From the IMG/VR virus record IMGVR_UViG_3300037242_000178, positions 1 through 62,017 of that record: a DNA stretch of 62,017 nucleotides. One strand, written 5' to 3'. The position numbers and the translations under genes are program-made. Origin of the DNA: a virus. The notes below the pieces were generated by a model, which was not told the DNA's origin, did not search any database, and worked only from the letters and a program-made list of their open reading frames with translations. Numbering within the stretch: position 1 is the stretch's first letter; each line of letters starts with the position of its first letter. Positions 24,270-32,325 of this stretch are shown piece by piece.

Positions 24270-24880
24270 TTAACGCTTTCTTCTCGCTTCTGCTTCTGCA
24301 ATTGTCTTGCGGTTATATGCGTCGATACTCAACACTTCCAACGTCAAATATACGTCTTCCAACGAGTAAATAGTTTGCATCTCATGCAACGTCATTTTTC
24401 CGCTGGAAATCATCGCTCCGATGGTCGGAGGAAGATTTACATATTCCTTGACCGTTTCCCCGCCGTCATGGTCGATGTTAAGGTGACGGCGGGTTTTGAA
24501 AAATTTGCGTGAAGGTTGAAAACTTCTTTTCGCAATTTCAAAATCGTAGAAACCTCTTCGATGTCGCAATGAATGTCCGAGCGCTTCACTTCCGGGTTCT
24601 GCGGGTTGGGAATAATCTGAACGCACTGTAACATCTCTTCTAGCAAAGGTTCTAAGTCAAAATAATTGATCCCAGCCAATGCCTCAACACCTAACGTAAC
24701 CAACCCGGCAAAGCCGCTGCTAACTATATCGTCGGGAATCGACACCCCGGATTTTGCGAGCGCTAAAAAAGCCCTTGTCGCCCACCGTTCGGTTTGAAAC
24801 GGAGGCATTTCTGTCAGATAAAAAACCTTGCCTTTGTCGCGGCCTTCCGTTGCGATTGTTACTGTCGCGGTCTTGCGCAT
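24270..24880 (-). CDS. Tail assembly chaperone, -1 frameshift fusion (GT type)
   Basis: The upstream chaperone frame (24880-24500, 127 codons) can shift -1 at A-AAT-TTT and continue in the frame ending at 24270 (76 more residues, KTRRHLNIDHDGG to AEAEARRKR). This gives a fusion of about 203 residues. The downstream frame has no credible start of its own. Long-tailed phages typically make G and G-T proteins this way immediately before the tape measure gene, exactly this position. Confidence 0.8.
24437..24880 (-). CDS. Tail assembly chaperone (G type)
   Basis: ATG 24880 has AGGGG 8 bp upstream; longer starts lack a binding site. The 147-residue product (MRKTATVTIATEGRDKGKVF, ERWATRAFLALAKSGV, LEPLLEEMLQCVQIIP) resembles the DUF-type chaperones of Mu-like and DUF3383-sheath phages. 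Encoded between the tube and tape measure genes; binds the tape measure during tail assembly by analogy. Confidence 0.8.
   Translation of the reverse strand: MRKTATVTIATEGRDKGKVFYLTEMPPFQTERWATRAFLALAKSGVSIPDDIVSSGFAGLVTLGVEALAGINYFDLEPLLEEMLQCVQIIPNPQNPEVKRSDIHCDIEEVSTILKLRKEVFNLHANFSKPAVTLTSTMTAGKRSRNM
24500..24506 (-). promoter_or_regulatory. Slippery heptamer A-AAT-TTT for -1 frameshifting
   Basis: Read leftward, AAATTTT lies in the chaperone frame as A AAT TTT, matching the X XXY YYZ rule. Both tRNAs can re-pair with AAA and TTT one base back, and the shifted frame stays open for 76 codons. Confidence 0.75.
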
Positions 24881-24976
24881 GTCGAATCCCCTTGATTCGC
24901 CCCTTTCACGAATTCGCACGGCCACCGACCCAAGGGGTGTAAGTCGGCCCGGTTTCCCGGTGCCGTGCGAAACTTG

Positions 24977-25417
24977 TTAAGATGTCGCTGGCGACGAGCC
25001 GTTAAAGACGAAGTAAAATTTGCGCGGCTGAAGAATCTTTTTTGCGCTTGGCAACGGAGGCGCTTTCTTCAAATATCCGTTTGTCAATTGGTATTTAATC
25101 CCAAGCCCTGTCAATGTCACTGAGACGGAAATTCCTGGAAATAGATCGTTTTGCGCAAACTGCGCCTGAATCAAATTGTCCAGAATTTGAATCGAAGGCG
25201 AGTTCGATTGCAACGCAAGCGTCCATGGCAATTCGGCATAGATCAAACCTGCCGACAAGATTCCATCGACGCCCATGGACGTTTCAGCGATTTCGACCTC
25301 TTCCGAGTCATACACGTCGTCAGCAGCGAATCCCTGCAACTGTTGAGGGTTCGGGTAATAGTTTGGAACCGTCAACATGATAATTGCGTTTGCTGCGGTC
25401 AGAGTTCCGAGTGCCAT
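24977..25417 (-). CDS. Tail tube protein
   Basis: A 146-residue protein directly after the sheath gene, the standard tube position. It contains GTLTAANAIIMLTVPNYYPN, DDVYDSEEVEIAETSMGVDG and LTGLGIKYQLTNGYLKKAPP, with an ending rich in Phe/Tyr beta strands (PRKFYFVFNGSS). The pattern fits the tube family partnered with DUF3383 sheaths. Start ATG 25417. Confidence 0.8.
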   Translation of the reverse strand: MALGTLTAANAIIMLTVPNYYPNPQQLQGFAADDVYDSEEVEIAETSMGVDGILSAGLIYAELPWTLALQSNSPSIQILDNLIQAQFAQNDLFPGISVSVTLTGLGIKYQLTNGYLKKAPPLPSAKKILQPRKFYFVFNGSSPATS

Positions 25418-25432
25418 GGCTAGTATCCTTAA

Positions 25433-25449
25433 AATAAATTCGATTTATT
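25433..25449. promoter_or_regulatory. Palindrome AATAAAT-TCG-ATTTATT
   Basis: Perfect 7-bp arms with a 3-bp centre, overlapping the sheath stop codon just upstream of the tube gene. The AATAAA/TTTATT outer arms match those of the palindrome at 18838-18854, and both sit at the same kind of gene boundary. Confidence 0.45.
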
Positions 25450-27205
25450 CCACGTCGAAGGCGGACATGTTTAGATTCAAGACGCTCCCGCCGTCCGTCC
25501 ACCAAAAAGTAATGGATGGACTTCCGCCATTGCCGCGCACGACAGAGCCTGGATCAAGCACTTGCAAATACCAACCGCGAGTTGCCAATGTCGTTCCAAT
25601 GTTCTTTCCGGCCTGACTATTTACCGTTGCGATTTGCGCAGCAGACAAGTTCACGCCGGGCTGAATCGCGCCAAACGTCAAGGCCGCGTCAATCGTGGGC
25701 TGCAAGTAAGCTTCTATTAGCGCATATCCGGCGGGCACATAAGGGATAGCGGTTTCTGTAGTCAGCAGCGTCATCATTCCGGTTTGGAATCCAGCTTGCA
25801 TGATGATTTGATTGATGTAACGTTCAATCGTGCCGAACGTTCCCGTGATCGTTTGCGGATAGAAGAACTGCCATTGGTTCGTGCGATTTGCGGCAGCAAC
25901 ATAAGTGTTGTAACCGTTTGCAATCAAATTCGCTAACACAGTTTCGCTGCTGACCGCCGGTGAAATCCCTGCCTGAGATTTATACGCTGCGGAAGAATTT
26001 CCGTTCGTTTGCGTCTGATCTATCGACGCGATAAATCCCATTTCAAACGCGGCCAAGCTTAAATCTGACGGCTCATAAATAAGGATCGTCCCCGAATTGC
26101 CATTCGCTTTTAGGATTTGTCCGAGCGACGATGCTGCGTCGGTCGATTCGGTAGGGGTGATGTCGGTGTCCCACGCAACATAAGCGAATTGATTGTCTTG
26201 AAGCGTTACCCATGCAGCGAATTCTTGCTTTATCGTGTTGCCGGAACCGCCATCTGGATCGAACAACGTGGTGAAAGAAACCCAATTCGACGTTTGCTGT
26301 GCCAACGCCGTCATAAACGCATTTGGCGTCGAAGACGTCGGAGCGGCAGCGCCAGCCGACACAATCGCGCCTGTCGCGGTTGTCAATCCAAGACCGACCG
26401 TGAACGCGCCCAAAGGCCCGAACGCATCGACAGCGCTAGACGCCAAATTACTCGGAGTAGCTGCTGCGCTGATCGTGTAAGTGCCAGCGCCGCCTGTGCC
26501 AGTTCCTAGCGCGGTAATTGTCGTTCCGACAGGCAACGAATTCGTGCCGTCCGTTCCCGTCACGACATCGCCAACGTGATACGTGCCGACAACCGTGCCG
26601 GAAATTGTTAATACCGTTCCGGTCGTCGTGCTGGTCGTCGAGGTCGCCGTGCCGCTTATCGCAGTCGTAATCGTTTCGCTTGCGCCGGTAGCAGTCGTCG
26701 TAAAAAGAAAACCGCCGGAAACGCTGTCGTAAGTTACAGTGCCAACGAACGCGGCAAATTCCGATTGGATATACGCAGCAGCAGCGGAAAAAGTTCCGTA
26801 AGAACTCAAATTGATCGCGCTGGATGTTTTCCAAACGCCATTCACTTCCAGCATCAACGTGCCGGACAGCGCTTCCAACTGCGCGGAAGTCAACGACGAC
26901 ACATTGCCGCCACGTAGCCATGCAGGAGTGGCGACTGTGTTGTATTGCGCGAAAAGAAGCGCAGCAGGTTTCTGAAACGATCCTGTGTTTCCGGCGAAAT
27001 ACACCTCGGATTGATTGAATTCGTTCGACGACAATCCAAAATACGCCCCGACATTCGCGGCAGAAGAAAAAGTTAACACTTGACCGATAGGAATGCGGCT
27101 GCTATTCGTCAGAAACAATCCGCTAAGATTGATTCCCGCGCCGCCTGCGCTTATTACAGCAGTGTTGACATTCGCAAAAAACGAAGCTGGAATCGATGCT
27201 GCCAT
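25445..27205 (-). CDS. Tail sheath protein (DUF3383-like) with an inserted beta-domain
   Basis: A 586-residue contractile sheath protein: N-terminal FFANVNTAVISAGGAGINLS and VGAYFGLSSNEFNQSEVYFA, then a C-terminal half with YAYIAWDTD-like sequence and QAGFQTGMMTLLTTETAIPY, as in DUF3383 sheaths. About residues 185-265 are a Thr/Gly-rich insertion ([38 protein letters not shown]) of the repeated beta-domain family described below. The extra domain probably projects from the tail surface. Confidence 0.88.
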   Translation of the reverse strand: MAASIPASFFANVNTAVISAGGAGINLSGLFLTNSSRIPIGQVLTFSSAANVGAYFGLSSNEFNQSEVYFAGNTGSFQKPAALLFAQYNTVATPAWLRGGNVSSLTSAQLEALSGTLMLEVNGVWKTSSAINLSSYGTFSAAAAYIQSEFAAFVGTVTYDSVSGGFLFTTTATGASETITTAISGTATSTTSTTTGTVLTISGTVVGTYHVGDVVTGTDGTNSLPVGTTITALGTGTGGAGTYTISAAATPSNLASSAVDAFGPLGAFTVGLGLTTATGAIVSAGAAAPTSSTPNAFMTALAQQTSNWVSFTTLFDPDGGSGNTIKQEFAAWVTLQDNQFAYVAWDTDITPTESTDAASSLGQILKANGNSGTILIYEPSDLSLAAFEMGFIASIDQTQTNGNSSAAYKSQAGISPAVSSETVLANLIANGYNTYVAAANRTNQWQFFYPQTITGTFGTIERYINQIIMQAGFQTGMMTLLTTETAIPYVPAGYALIEAYLQPTIDAALTFGAIQPGVNLSAAQIATVNSQAGKNIGTTLATRGWYLQVLDPGSVVRGNGGSPSITFWWTDGGSVLNLNMSAFDVE

Positions 27206-27224
27206 GTTGTTTCTCCAAAAATAA

Positions 27225-27243
27225 AACCCGCACGCGGCGGGTT
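27225..27243 (-). terminator. Rho-independent terminator upstream of the sheath gene
   Basis: AACCCGC (27225-27231) pairs with GCGGGTT (27237-27243) around a 5-nt loop. Leftward it is followed by TTTTATTTTT. It sits between the tail terminator gene and the sheath gene, so head-region transcripts may stop here unless antiterminated, and the sheath may have its own transcript. Confidence 0.75.
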
Positions 27244-27253
27244 GCTTAACCTA

Positions 27254-27266
27254 TAAAGTAACTTTA
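27254..27266. promoter_or_regulatory. Palindrome TAAAGTAACTTTA
   Basis: Perfect 6-bp arms around a single A, just after the tail-terminator gene stop and 11 bp upstream (leftward) of the hairpin terminator. Same core as at 47057-47069. Confidence 0.5.
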
Positions 27267-27267
27267 A

Positions 27268-27981
27268 TCACTCGACATCGTGCAATACGACAGGCCCCAA
27301 CGCAATCGCAAATTGCTGAGGAATGGTTACGATAGCGTTCGCCTCTAGCATGACATCTATCGTCCACCGTTCCTCAAATTGCTGTTCGCCGTTGATAAAC
27401 GGCATTTGTTTCGGATCGCTTGTGTAAAGCGCGTCAAGATTAAATCCGCTCATCTCGAAAAAATTCGTTCCGTATTGATCTCGAAATAGGGTCGAGATGA
27501 TTTGCGCGTTATCTGCGCTTGCAGGACCATGAACATCAAGCTGAATTGTCACTTGCGTTGTTTGCTCAACTTGCGATGTTCCTGCTTGCATCGTGCTGCC
27601 AGCGACGCTCTGCGAATTATTTACCGTGTACGTGCCAGTGCCGCCTGTTCCGGTTCCTAGCGCTGTAATAATCGTGCCTGCCGCGACGTTAGGGCCGTAA
27701 ATCTGCGATCCAATTGCGACAGTGCCTGTCGTTATGCTTGATATCGTCAGCGTTGTTCCGCTGATCGAACCGGCAAACAATGTTTCTACTAACCCCTCGA
27801 TGTTCGTTGCCATCCGCTCTTGGAACAGCGGCGTCATCGTAACGAAATTTGTGTTTGCCGGTTCGGGAACGCGGTTCGTTTGAGCGCGAATAACAGGCGT
27901 TCCTGTCGGTAAGATTGAAATCAGAAAATTTCTTAGGGTCGTGAAAATTTGCGTTTCCGTAATGCTTAGGGAGATCGACAT
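27268..27981 (-). CDS. Tail terminator/neck protein with an inserted beta-domain
   Basis: A 237-residue protein. The flanks ([83 protein letters not shown]) match the phage tail-terminator/neck family upstream of DUF3383 sheaths. Residues about 70-135 ([40 protein letters not shown]) are the mobile beta-domain, breaking an otherwise typical 165-residue protein. Confidence 0.78.
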   Translation of the reverse strand: MSISLSITETQIFTTLRNFLISILPTGTPVIRAQTNRVPEPANTNFVTMTPLFQERMATNIEGLVETLFAGSISGTTLTISSITTGTVAIGSQIYGPNVAAGTIITALGTGTGGTGTYTVNNSQSVAGSTMQAGTSQVEQTTQVTIQLDVHGPASADNAQIISTLFRDQYGTNFFEMSGFNLDALYTSDPKQMPFINGEQQFEERWTIDVMLEANAIVTIPQQFAIALGPVVLHDVE

Positions 27982-27982
27982 G

Positions 27983-28366
27983 TCAACTCCCGTTTTGAAG
28001 CGTTAAACAAATTTTAGTCCATCCAGCAGAAAGCGCCCAAGGCTCTAACACCATCGCGCAAAGCCATACCGATCCGTCTGGGAGCGTTACAAGATCGCCG
28101 CCTTTATTCTCGCTACGAACGACGCCTTCCCAGTCTCCAAAAATATAGGCGGCAAGCCTGCGCCCCTGGATATTCAATCCATTCGTTTGCATCAAATCGT
28201 TGTATTGCAGCGCCTGCACCTGGCAAAAAATATCGACACAGTTTCCATAGCTCGGCACTTGCGTGCCGTCTTCCGCAACCGTGTAGCCGTTCGACGGTTG
28301 CAGCTGGCATAGCAATGGCGGATTTACCGCAGAGATATATCCGGCAGCAATACTATGCAGATTCAT
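27983..28366 (-). CDS. Phage collar / head-closure protein
   Basis: A 127-residue beta-rich protein: [37 protein letters not shown] and [20 protein letters not shown], a pattern seen in head-tail connector genes between the gpG-like protein and the tail terminator. The start abuts the gpG-like stop (28366 shared). Exact connector type is by position. Confidence 0.7.
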   Translation of the reverse strand: MNLHSIAAGYISAVNPPLLCQLQPSNGYTVAEDGTQVPSYGNCVDIFCQVQALQYNDLMQTNGLNIQGRRLAAYIFGDWEGVVRSENKGGDLVTLPDGSVWLCAMVLEPWALSAGWTKICLTLQNGS

Positions 28367-28872
28367 TACTGGTCTTTCACAGGAACAATTTCGCCGTCGT
28401 TCACCTGAAACGACACTGCGTTTGACATGTCGCCAGTGTCGATAAGCGTTTGGTCGTTCTTTTTTCTAGCTATCGTTTTCGGAGAAAGAGGCGCGTAGCG
28501 TCTTTTTTGAATTGAATTTTGCAATTCTTCGCCAAGTTGTTGCCCCATGAATTCCATAGCTAAGTCCACATCCCCCGAATATCTCTCAAGCGCCTTCGCC
28601 ATGTCTTCGCCCCAATGATTTTGTCCGTCTTTAATCATTCCCCTAAAAAACGGCCGGGGAGGAGGGTTCGGTTCGGAATCTTTATCCTCTGGATTGGATT
28701 GCCCTCCAAATTCGTTGCATGCCGCGACATATGCCGTCGAAACGCCGGATTTAGTTTCCGTCGCACCCTCGAAAAATCCGACTTTCACTAAAGCGTCCTT
28801 ATTTGCGAGAGCGGCCAGTTCTTTGAGTTTTTCCGCGAGCTTTGCGCCGCCCGAAAACTTAAAGGCAGACAT
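28366..28872 (-). CDS. Tail completion/connector protein (HK97 gp10/Mu gpG-like)
   Basis: ATG 28872 (MSAFKFSGGAKLAEKLKEL) is chosen, one base after the upstream stop. The 168 residues contain LVKVGFFEGATETKSGVSTA, VAACNEFGGQ, PPPRPFFRGMI and a C-terminal block KRRYAPLSPKTIARKK then TLIDTGDMSNAVSF. This series (neighbourhood E-F-G, PPRPFFR, L-x-DTG-x-M) is characteristic of the gp10/gpG virion morphogenesis family. Confidence 0.82.
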   Translation of the reverse strand: MSAFKFSGGAKLAEKLKELAALANKDALVKVGFFEGATETKSGVSTAYVAACNEFGGQSNPEDKDSEPNPPPRPFFRGMIKDGQNHWGEDMAKALERYSGDVDLAMEFMGQQLGEELQNSIQKRRYAPLSPKTIARKKNDQTLIDTGDMSNAVSFQVNDGEIVPVKDQ

Positions 28873-28873
28873 G

Positions 28874-29368
28874 TCATTTGCGCCCGAATCCGTTGAACCC
28901 ACCGAAGGGATAGCCGCCCTGCCATGGGTTCGGCACGTTGCGCGGGCCGGGGACATACCGCATTGTTCGATATTTTGTTGTTGCAGCCCAGAACGCTGCG
29001 CCATACTTTGTCTGCTGATACCATTGCGGCGTACCTGGCGGAAATTGGTTGTCGGTGTTGACTGTCACGCTGCCTTCGGTCGCTGTCGCAATGCGCCCGA
29101 CGAGCGGCGAAGATGGCGTTACTTGTCCATTGACAGGATTTGCTAACGGCGCATTCAACGCAGCGATATGTGCCGTTAGCTGGTTCAAAAATGTAGCTCT
29201 CGCAAATGCAGGAGGGCAATTGTCGATAATGCTTGTGCAGGTGTTATCGCAATAAAGCTGCGCTTCCATAAAAAACATGCCAGCTTGCACAGAATTGACG
29301 GACGCGGCCAATTCAGGGTACCGCGCACTCCAATTTTGATACGAAAACACCACCGGCTGGCTTTGCAT
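28874..29368 (-). CDS. Head-tail connector, DUF4054-like
   Basis: A 164-residue protein. The N-terminal part (FSYQNWSARYPELAASVNSV, FFMEAQLYCDNT, LNQLTAHIAALNAP) fits DUF4054, an adaptor-type protein found after DUF2184 capsid genes. The middle GSVTVNTDNQFPPGTPQWYQ, QTKYGAAFWAATTKYRTMRY is highly typical. The Gly/Phe-rich tail (GGYPFGGFNGFGRK) is usual for the family. Confidence 0.8.
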   Translation of the reverse strand: MQSQPVVFSYQNWSARYPELAASVNSVQAGMFFMEAQLYCDNTCTSIIDNCPPAFARATFLNQLTAHIAALNAPLANPVNGQVTPSSPLVGRIATATEGSVTVNTDNQFPPGTPQWYQQTKYGAAFWAATTKYRTMRYVPGPRNVPNPWQGGYPFGGFNGFGRK

Positions 29369-29370
29369 AA

Positions 29371-29874
29371 TCAGTCCGCAGCGTTCCCGGTGTAAGGCGC
29401 AAAGCCGTGGCGATGCGTGTCGGCTGGGTTGCAGCGTTCAAGGCCGGACTTGACATCTTTCATTTCATTGGTCTGCGAAATCGCGCTTGCGACGTCATCG
29501 CGCGCAAAAATCATACCATTCGCGATGAATTCCGCCTCTTTGTTTTGTTCCAGCCACTCATCCCAAAATGCTTTTGGCACGCCATGCGTAATCGCATAGC
29601 CATTAGCCAATTGTTGATGCGGGCCTTTATTTTGCGCCCAGGAAGCGCCGTCGATTGTTACGGGTTTCGCGGATATCCGCTTCATCGACTCTTTCACGCG
29701 GCGCACGCCACCACCAAGCACAGGTTGATCGTATTCGCGCCAGTCGTGCAATTGCAGAATGAACGGGAAAGGAAACTTACTCGCGATTGTTACCGTTGCG
29801 CCGCCAGTAAGTTTGCTGTTGTCGGTCGCCTTCAAATTGTCCAGCGTCCGCAGACCTAATGTTTCTCTACTCAT
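29371..29874 (-). CDS. Conserved virion-region protein (167 aa)
   Basis: A 167-residue protein found between capsid and DUF4054 genes in this phage type. Recognisable strings are VTIASKFPFPFILQLHDWRE and QQLANGYAITHGVPKAFWDE, then LEQNKEAEFIANGMIFARDD. The role is not established; a head-completion or connector function is inferred from position. A TAAAGC-T-GCTTTA palindrome (29905-29917) lies upstream of its start. Confidence 0.6.
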   Translation of the reverse strand: MSRETLGLRTLDNLKATDNSKLTGGATVTIASKFPFPFILQLHDWREYDQPVLGGGVRRVKESMKRISAKPVTIDGASWAQNKGPHQQLANGYAITHGVPKAFWDEWLEQNKEAEFIANGMIFARDDVASAISQTNEMKDVKSGLERCNPADTHRHGFAPYTGNAAD

Positions 29875-29932
29875 TTTGATGCCCCTTGTGATTTCAACTA
29901 CGATTAAAGCTGCTTTAATGTTTCCTAAACCC

Positions 29933-31045
29933 CTACAAACCTACCATCGTAGCCATTGCCCATGGCTGGCGAAGCAAAAAGCCTGCCGAACCACAAATCA
30001 TTTTTTGCTTAAACGACGAAGAATTTACAATGACAGGGCCGGATTTTAGTTTGGTATTGAACACGCAATACCCTGACTTTTGACCAGCCGCTTCTGGGCA
30101 CCATAATTGCATCACTTCACCAAGCGCGCTGCCTTGGTTATTTTGTGCGGTCACAGCACCGTATTGAATGGCTGTTTTCACTTCCAAGTTCGGAAAATTC
30201 TTTTTCAGCAAATCCGAAACGTTAACGTTGAACGTGTTCGTCGCGGTCATAGCGCCTTCTCTAGCAGGCGACAAAGCCAATATAAACTTCGATTTCAAAT
30301 TAATCTGACCGTCCGATTGATTAATCGATTGAATGACGAGGGATTGAATATCCGTAAAAATTTCATTCGCGGTCGCGGTAACGGTCGTCCCCGACATCCA
30401 CGCAATGCCTCCAGCCGCCTTTGGAGCAGGAGCGATTGCAGCAGGCAAGTTAGGGTCGTTCAATGCTCCGTAGTTGTTCAATCCAGCCACACCCTTAAAG
30501 TATGTCAGGTTGGTGAAGTTGTCGAGTCCGAAAATGGCTGCGGCTTTTTGTTCCGCGACGAACCCGATTTTTGCCAAGCCCATGCGTTCAATTTCCAGAT
30601 TGCCATAGCGAGCCATCGTTTGAAAAAGGAACGGTTGACGTTCTGGGAAGTTGGCGTTGATGCCGCTCGTTCCGCCTTCGTCGTAATCGCCGTACGCTTT
30701 TGTTTCATATGTCCGTTCAACGACACTGAAAATCAACGTTGTCGATTCCCACGAGCCTTTTTGCTGTTCGCCGAAAATATCGGCGGCTTCCAGTTTCGCG
30801 GTCAACACTCGAAGCAAATCGGGATCGAGATAATACGTTAGCCACGCAGGAACGCCAGACGACGGTGTAGAAACCAGCTGCGGCTGCGCGTCGAATGCAA
30901 GCCTGTAGTCATCGCGATATTCCGGGCGCAAAAATCTTTCTGCGCCCGTGTCGATACCAAAGACGCGCTTGTGTTCCGCAATTGCGGCGCGCTGCCATTC
31001 AGGCGATTGGTCGTAAACCGGTTTTGCGGAATCAAATGCAAGCAT
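29933..31045 (-). CDS. Major capsid protein (DUF2184-like)
   Basis: A 370-residue protein with the DUF2184 signature: GVPAWLTYYLDPDLLRVLTA, KLEAADIFGEQQKGSWESTT, ETKAYGDYDEGGTSGINANF, RYGNLEIERMGLAKIGFVAE and a final MCGSAGFLL-type ending (KQKMICGSAGFLLRQPW). This family gives the HK97-fold capsid subunit in phages with DUF1073 portals and DUF2213 proteases, both present here. An AAGGA ribosome binding site precedes the ATG. Confidence 0.9.
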   Translation of the reverse strand: MLAFDSAKPVYDQSPEWQRAAIAEHKRVFGIDTGAERFLRPEYRDDYRLAFDAQPQLVSTPSSGVPAWLTYYLDPDLLRVLTAKLEAADIFGEQQKGSWESTTLIFSVVERTYETKAYGDYDEGGTSGINANFPERQPFLFQTMARYGNLEIERMGLAKIGFVAEQKAAAIFGLDNFTNLTYFKGVAGLNNYGALNDPNLPAAIAPAPKAAGGIAWMSGTTVTATANEIFTDIQSLVIQSINQSDGQINLKSKFILALSPAREGAMTATNTFNVNVSDLLKKNFPNLEVKTAIQYGAVTAQNNQGSALGEVMQLWCPEAAGQKSGYCVFNTKLKSGPVIVNSSSFKQKMICGSAGFLLRQPWAMATMVGL

Positions 31046-31076
31046 GATAATGTCCTTTTTAAGTAAGTTTAATTGA

Positions 31077-32297
31077 TTAGCCGTTGAGATAACTTGTCAT
31101 CTTGACAAGTTCACCCGGCGCACCGATTGAACTTGCAACCCATTTCGTTTCGACGCCAATATCGACAGTGACTGTTCCCGACGCGAACGTGTACGATTGC
31201 GACACAAGATATGTTCCTGCGCCGCCAAGACCGGTCAAGTTCGGGTTCGTCGCGCCCGTCGCCAAAATGTACGAATACGGCGCAGCCGAAGGGATGTTTG
31301 CGCCGCCAGTCAGCTGGTCGTTTATCGCCCACGTCCCCGTCGAAGAAGAATCGACCGTTAGCAGCGAGGTATTAGTCGATGTGATCGTTCCGGCAGTGAC
31401 AGCCGTTGCGGCAGGCTGATTAAGCAGGTAAGTGCCGGCGCCGCCCGCAGTTGCCGATATCAACGCTGTAATCGTTGTCCCGGCAGTCAACGAACCGCTT
31501 GCGGCTACGGATAATGCATTCCCGACAGCGAAGATGCCGGAAGTGTTTGCGCCGGTTAGCGTCATGCAGCCGCCCGAAGCCGTGATCGTGCCGGAAGCGA
31601 CGTTTTGCGAAATATTGACGGTATAGACACCGACGCCGCCGTTTGTGCCGCTGACAAAACCGGTAATCGTCGTGTTCGGATCGACAGGATTCGCTGTAGG
31701 CCCGCCGGAAATCACTTGGCCTGCGCCAAGTACCGTGCCGGAAGCGATTGCCGTGACAGTCAATGTCTGCCCTGCAATCGAACCAGTGAACGAAGGGCCT
31801 GTTGCCGGGATTGCTGCGCCGGTTGATGCGGAAATATTCTTAACGACAGTCGCGGAAGTCGCGGAGCCGGAAGTCGGAGGCGAACCGGTAACGCCGAACG
31901 AAATCTGTCCGGTAGAATTGTTCGCATAGGCTTTGTTGCCAATGGCGCTAGTCGTCGTTCCGCTGTTAAGCACCCAGAAACCACCGGCATTAAATATTTC
32001 GCACGGGGAACCTGGATAAGCTGTCATCACAGCATACGCGAGGTAATTCGTAATGATGCCTTGTTGATTGCGGCGGAAAAATCCGGTAGGCAATCCCGGG
32101 CCAAAACTGTTTAGAAACGTGTTTGTGGGATCGGCCCAAGCAAAGCACCCGACAGACAGCCCGTTAGGCCCGGCAACGAACGCGCCTTGACCTGCATCGA
32201 CGGTGGACGCGACGTTAGCCGCCGTGCCGTCGCAAAAATCGCCTAGAACTGCTGGCGCGCCCTGGGTGTTCACTAAACGTGGAAAATCTCCGAACAT
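31077..32297 (-). CDS. Capsid cement/decoration protein (Gp24-like) with several inserted beta-domains
   Basis: A 406-residue protein. Residues 1-145 (VNTQGAPAVLGDFCDGTAAN, GFFRRNQQGIITNYLAYAV, GFWVLNSGTTTSAIGNKAYA) and the last 25 (TKWVASSIGAPGELVKMTSY) are a normal structural cement protein of about 170 residues. Between them are about 230 residues made of three to four Thr/Gly/Ala-rich beta-modules (TGSIAGQTLTVTAIASGTVL, GGVGVYTVNISQNVASGTIT, TALISATAGGAGTYLLNQPA), related to those in sheath, gpJ and tail terminator. These would project from the capsid. Confidence 0.78.
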   Translation of the reverse strand: MFGDFPRLVNTQGAPAVLGDFCDGTAANVASTVDAGQGAFVAGPNGLSVGCFAWADPTNTFLNSFGPGLPTGFFRRNQQGIITNYLAYAVMTAYPGSPCEIFNAGGFWVLNSGTTTSAIGNKAYANNSTGQISFGVTGSPPTSGSATSATVVKNISASTGAAIPATGPSFTGSIAGQTLTVTAIASGTVLGAGQVISGGPTANPVDPNTTITGFVSGTNGGVGVYTVNISQNVASGTITASGGCMTLTGANTSGIFAVGNALSVAASGSLTAGTTITALISATAGGAGTYLLNQPAATAVTAGTITSTNTSLLTVDSSSTGTWAINDQLTGGANIPSAAPYSYILATGATNPNLTGLGGAGTYLVSQSYTFASGTVTVDIGVETKWVASSIGAPGELVKMTSYLNG

Positions 32298-32325
32298 GGT
32301 ATTACTCCTTAAGATTTGAGAACGA

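Noticed and set aside
24950-24970. GC-rich hairpin before the tail chaperone gene as a terminator
   Set aside because: Short stem and no T tract on either strand.
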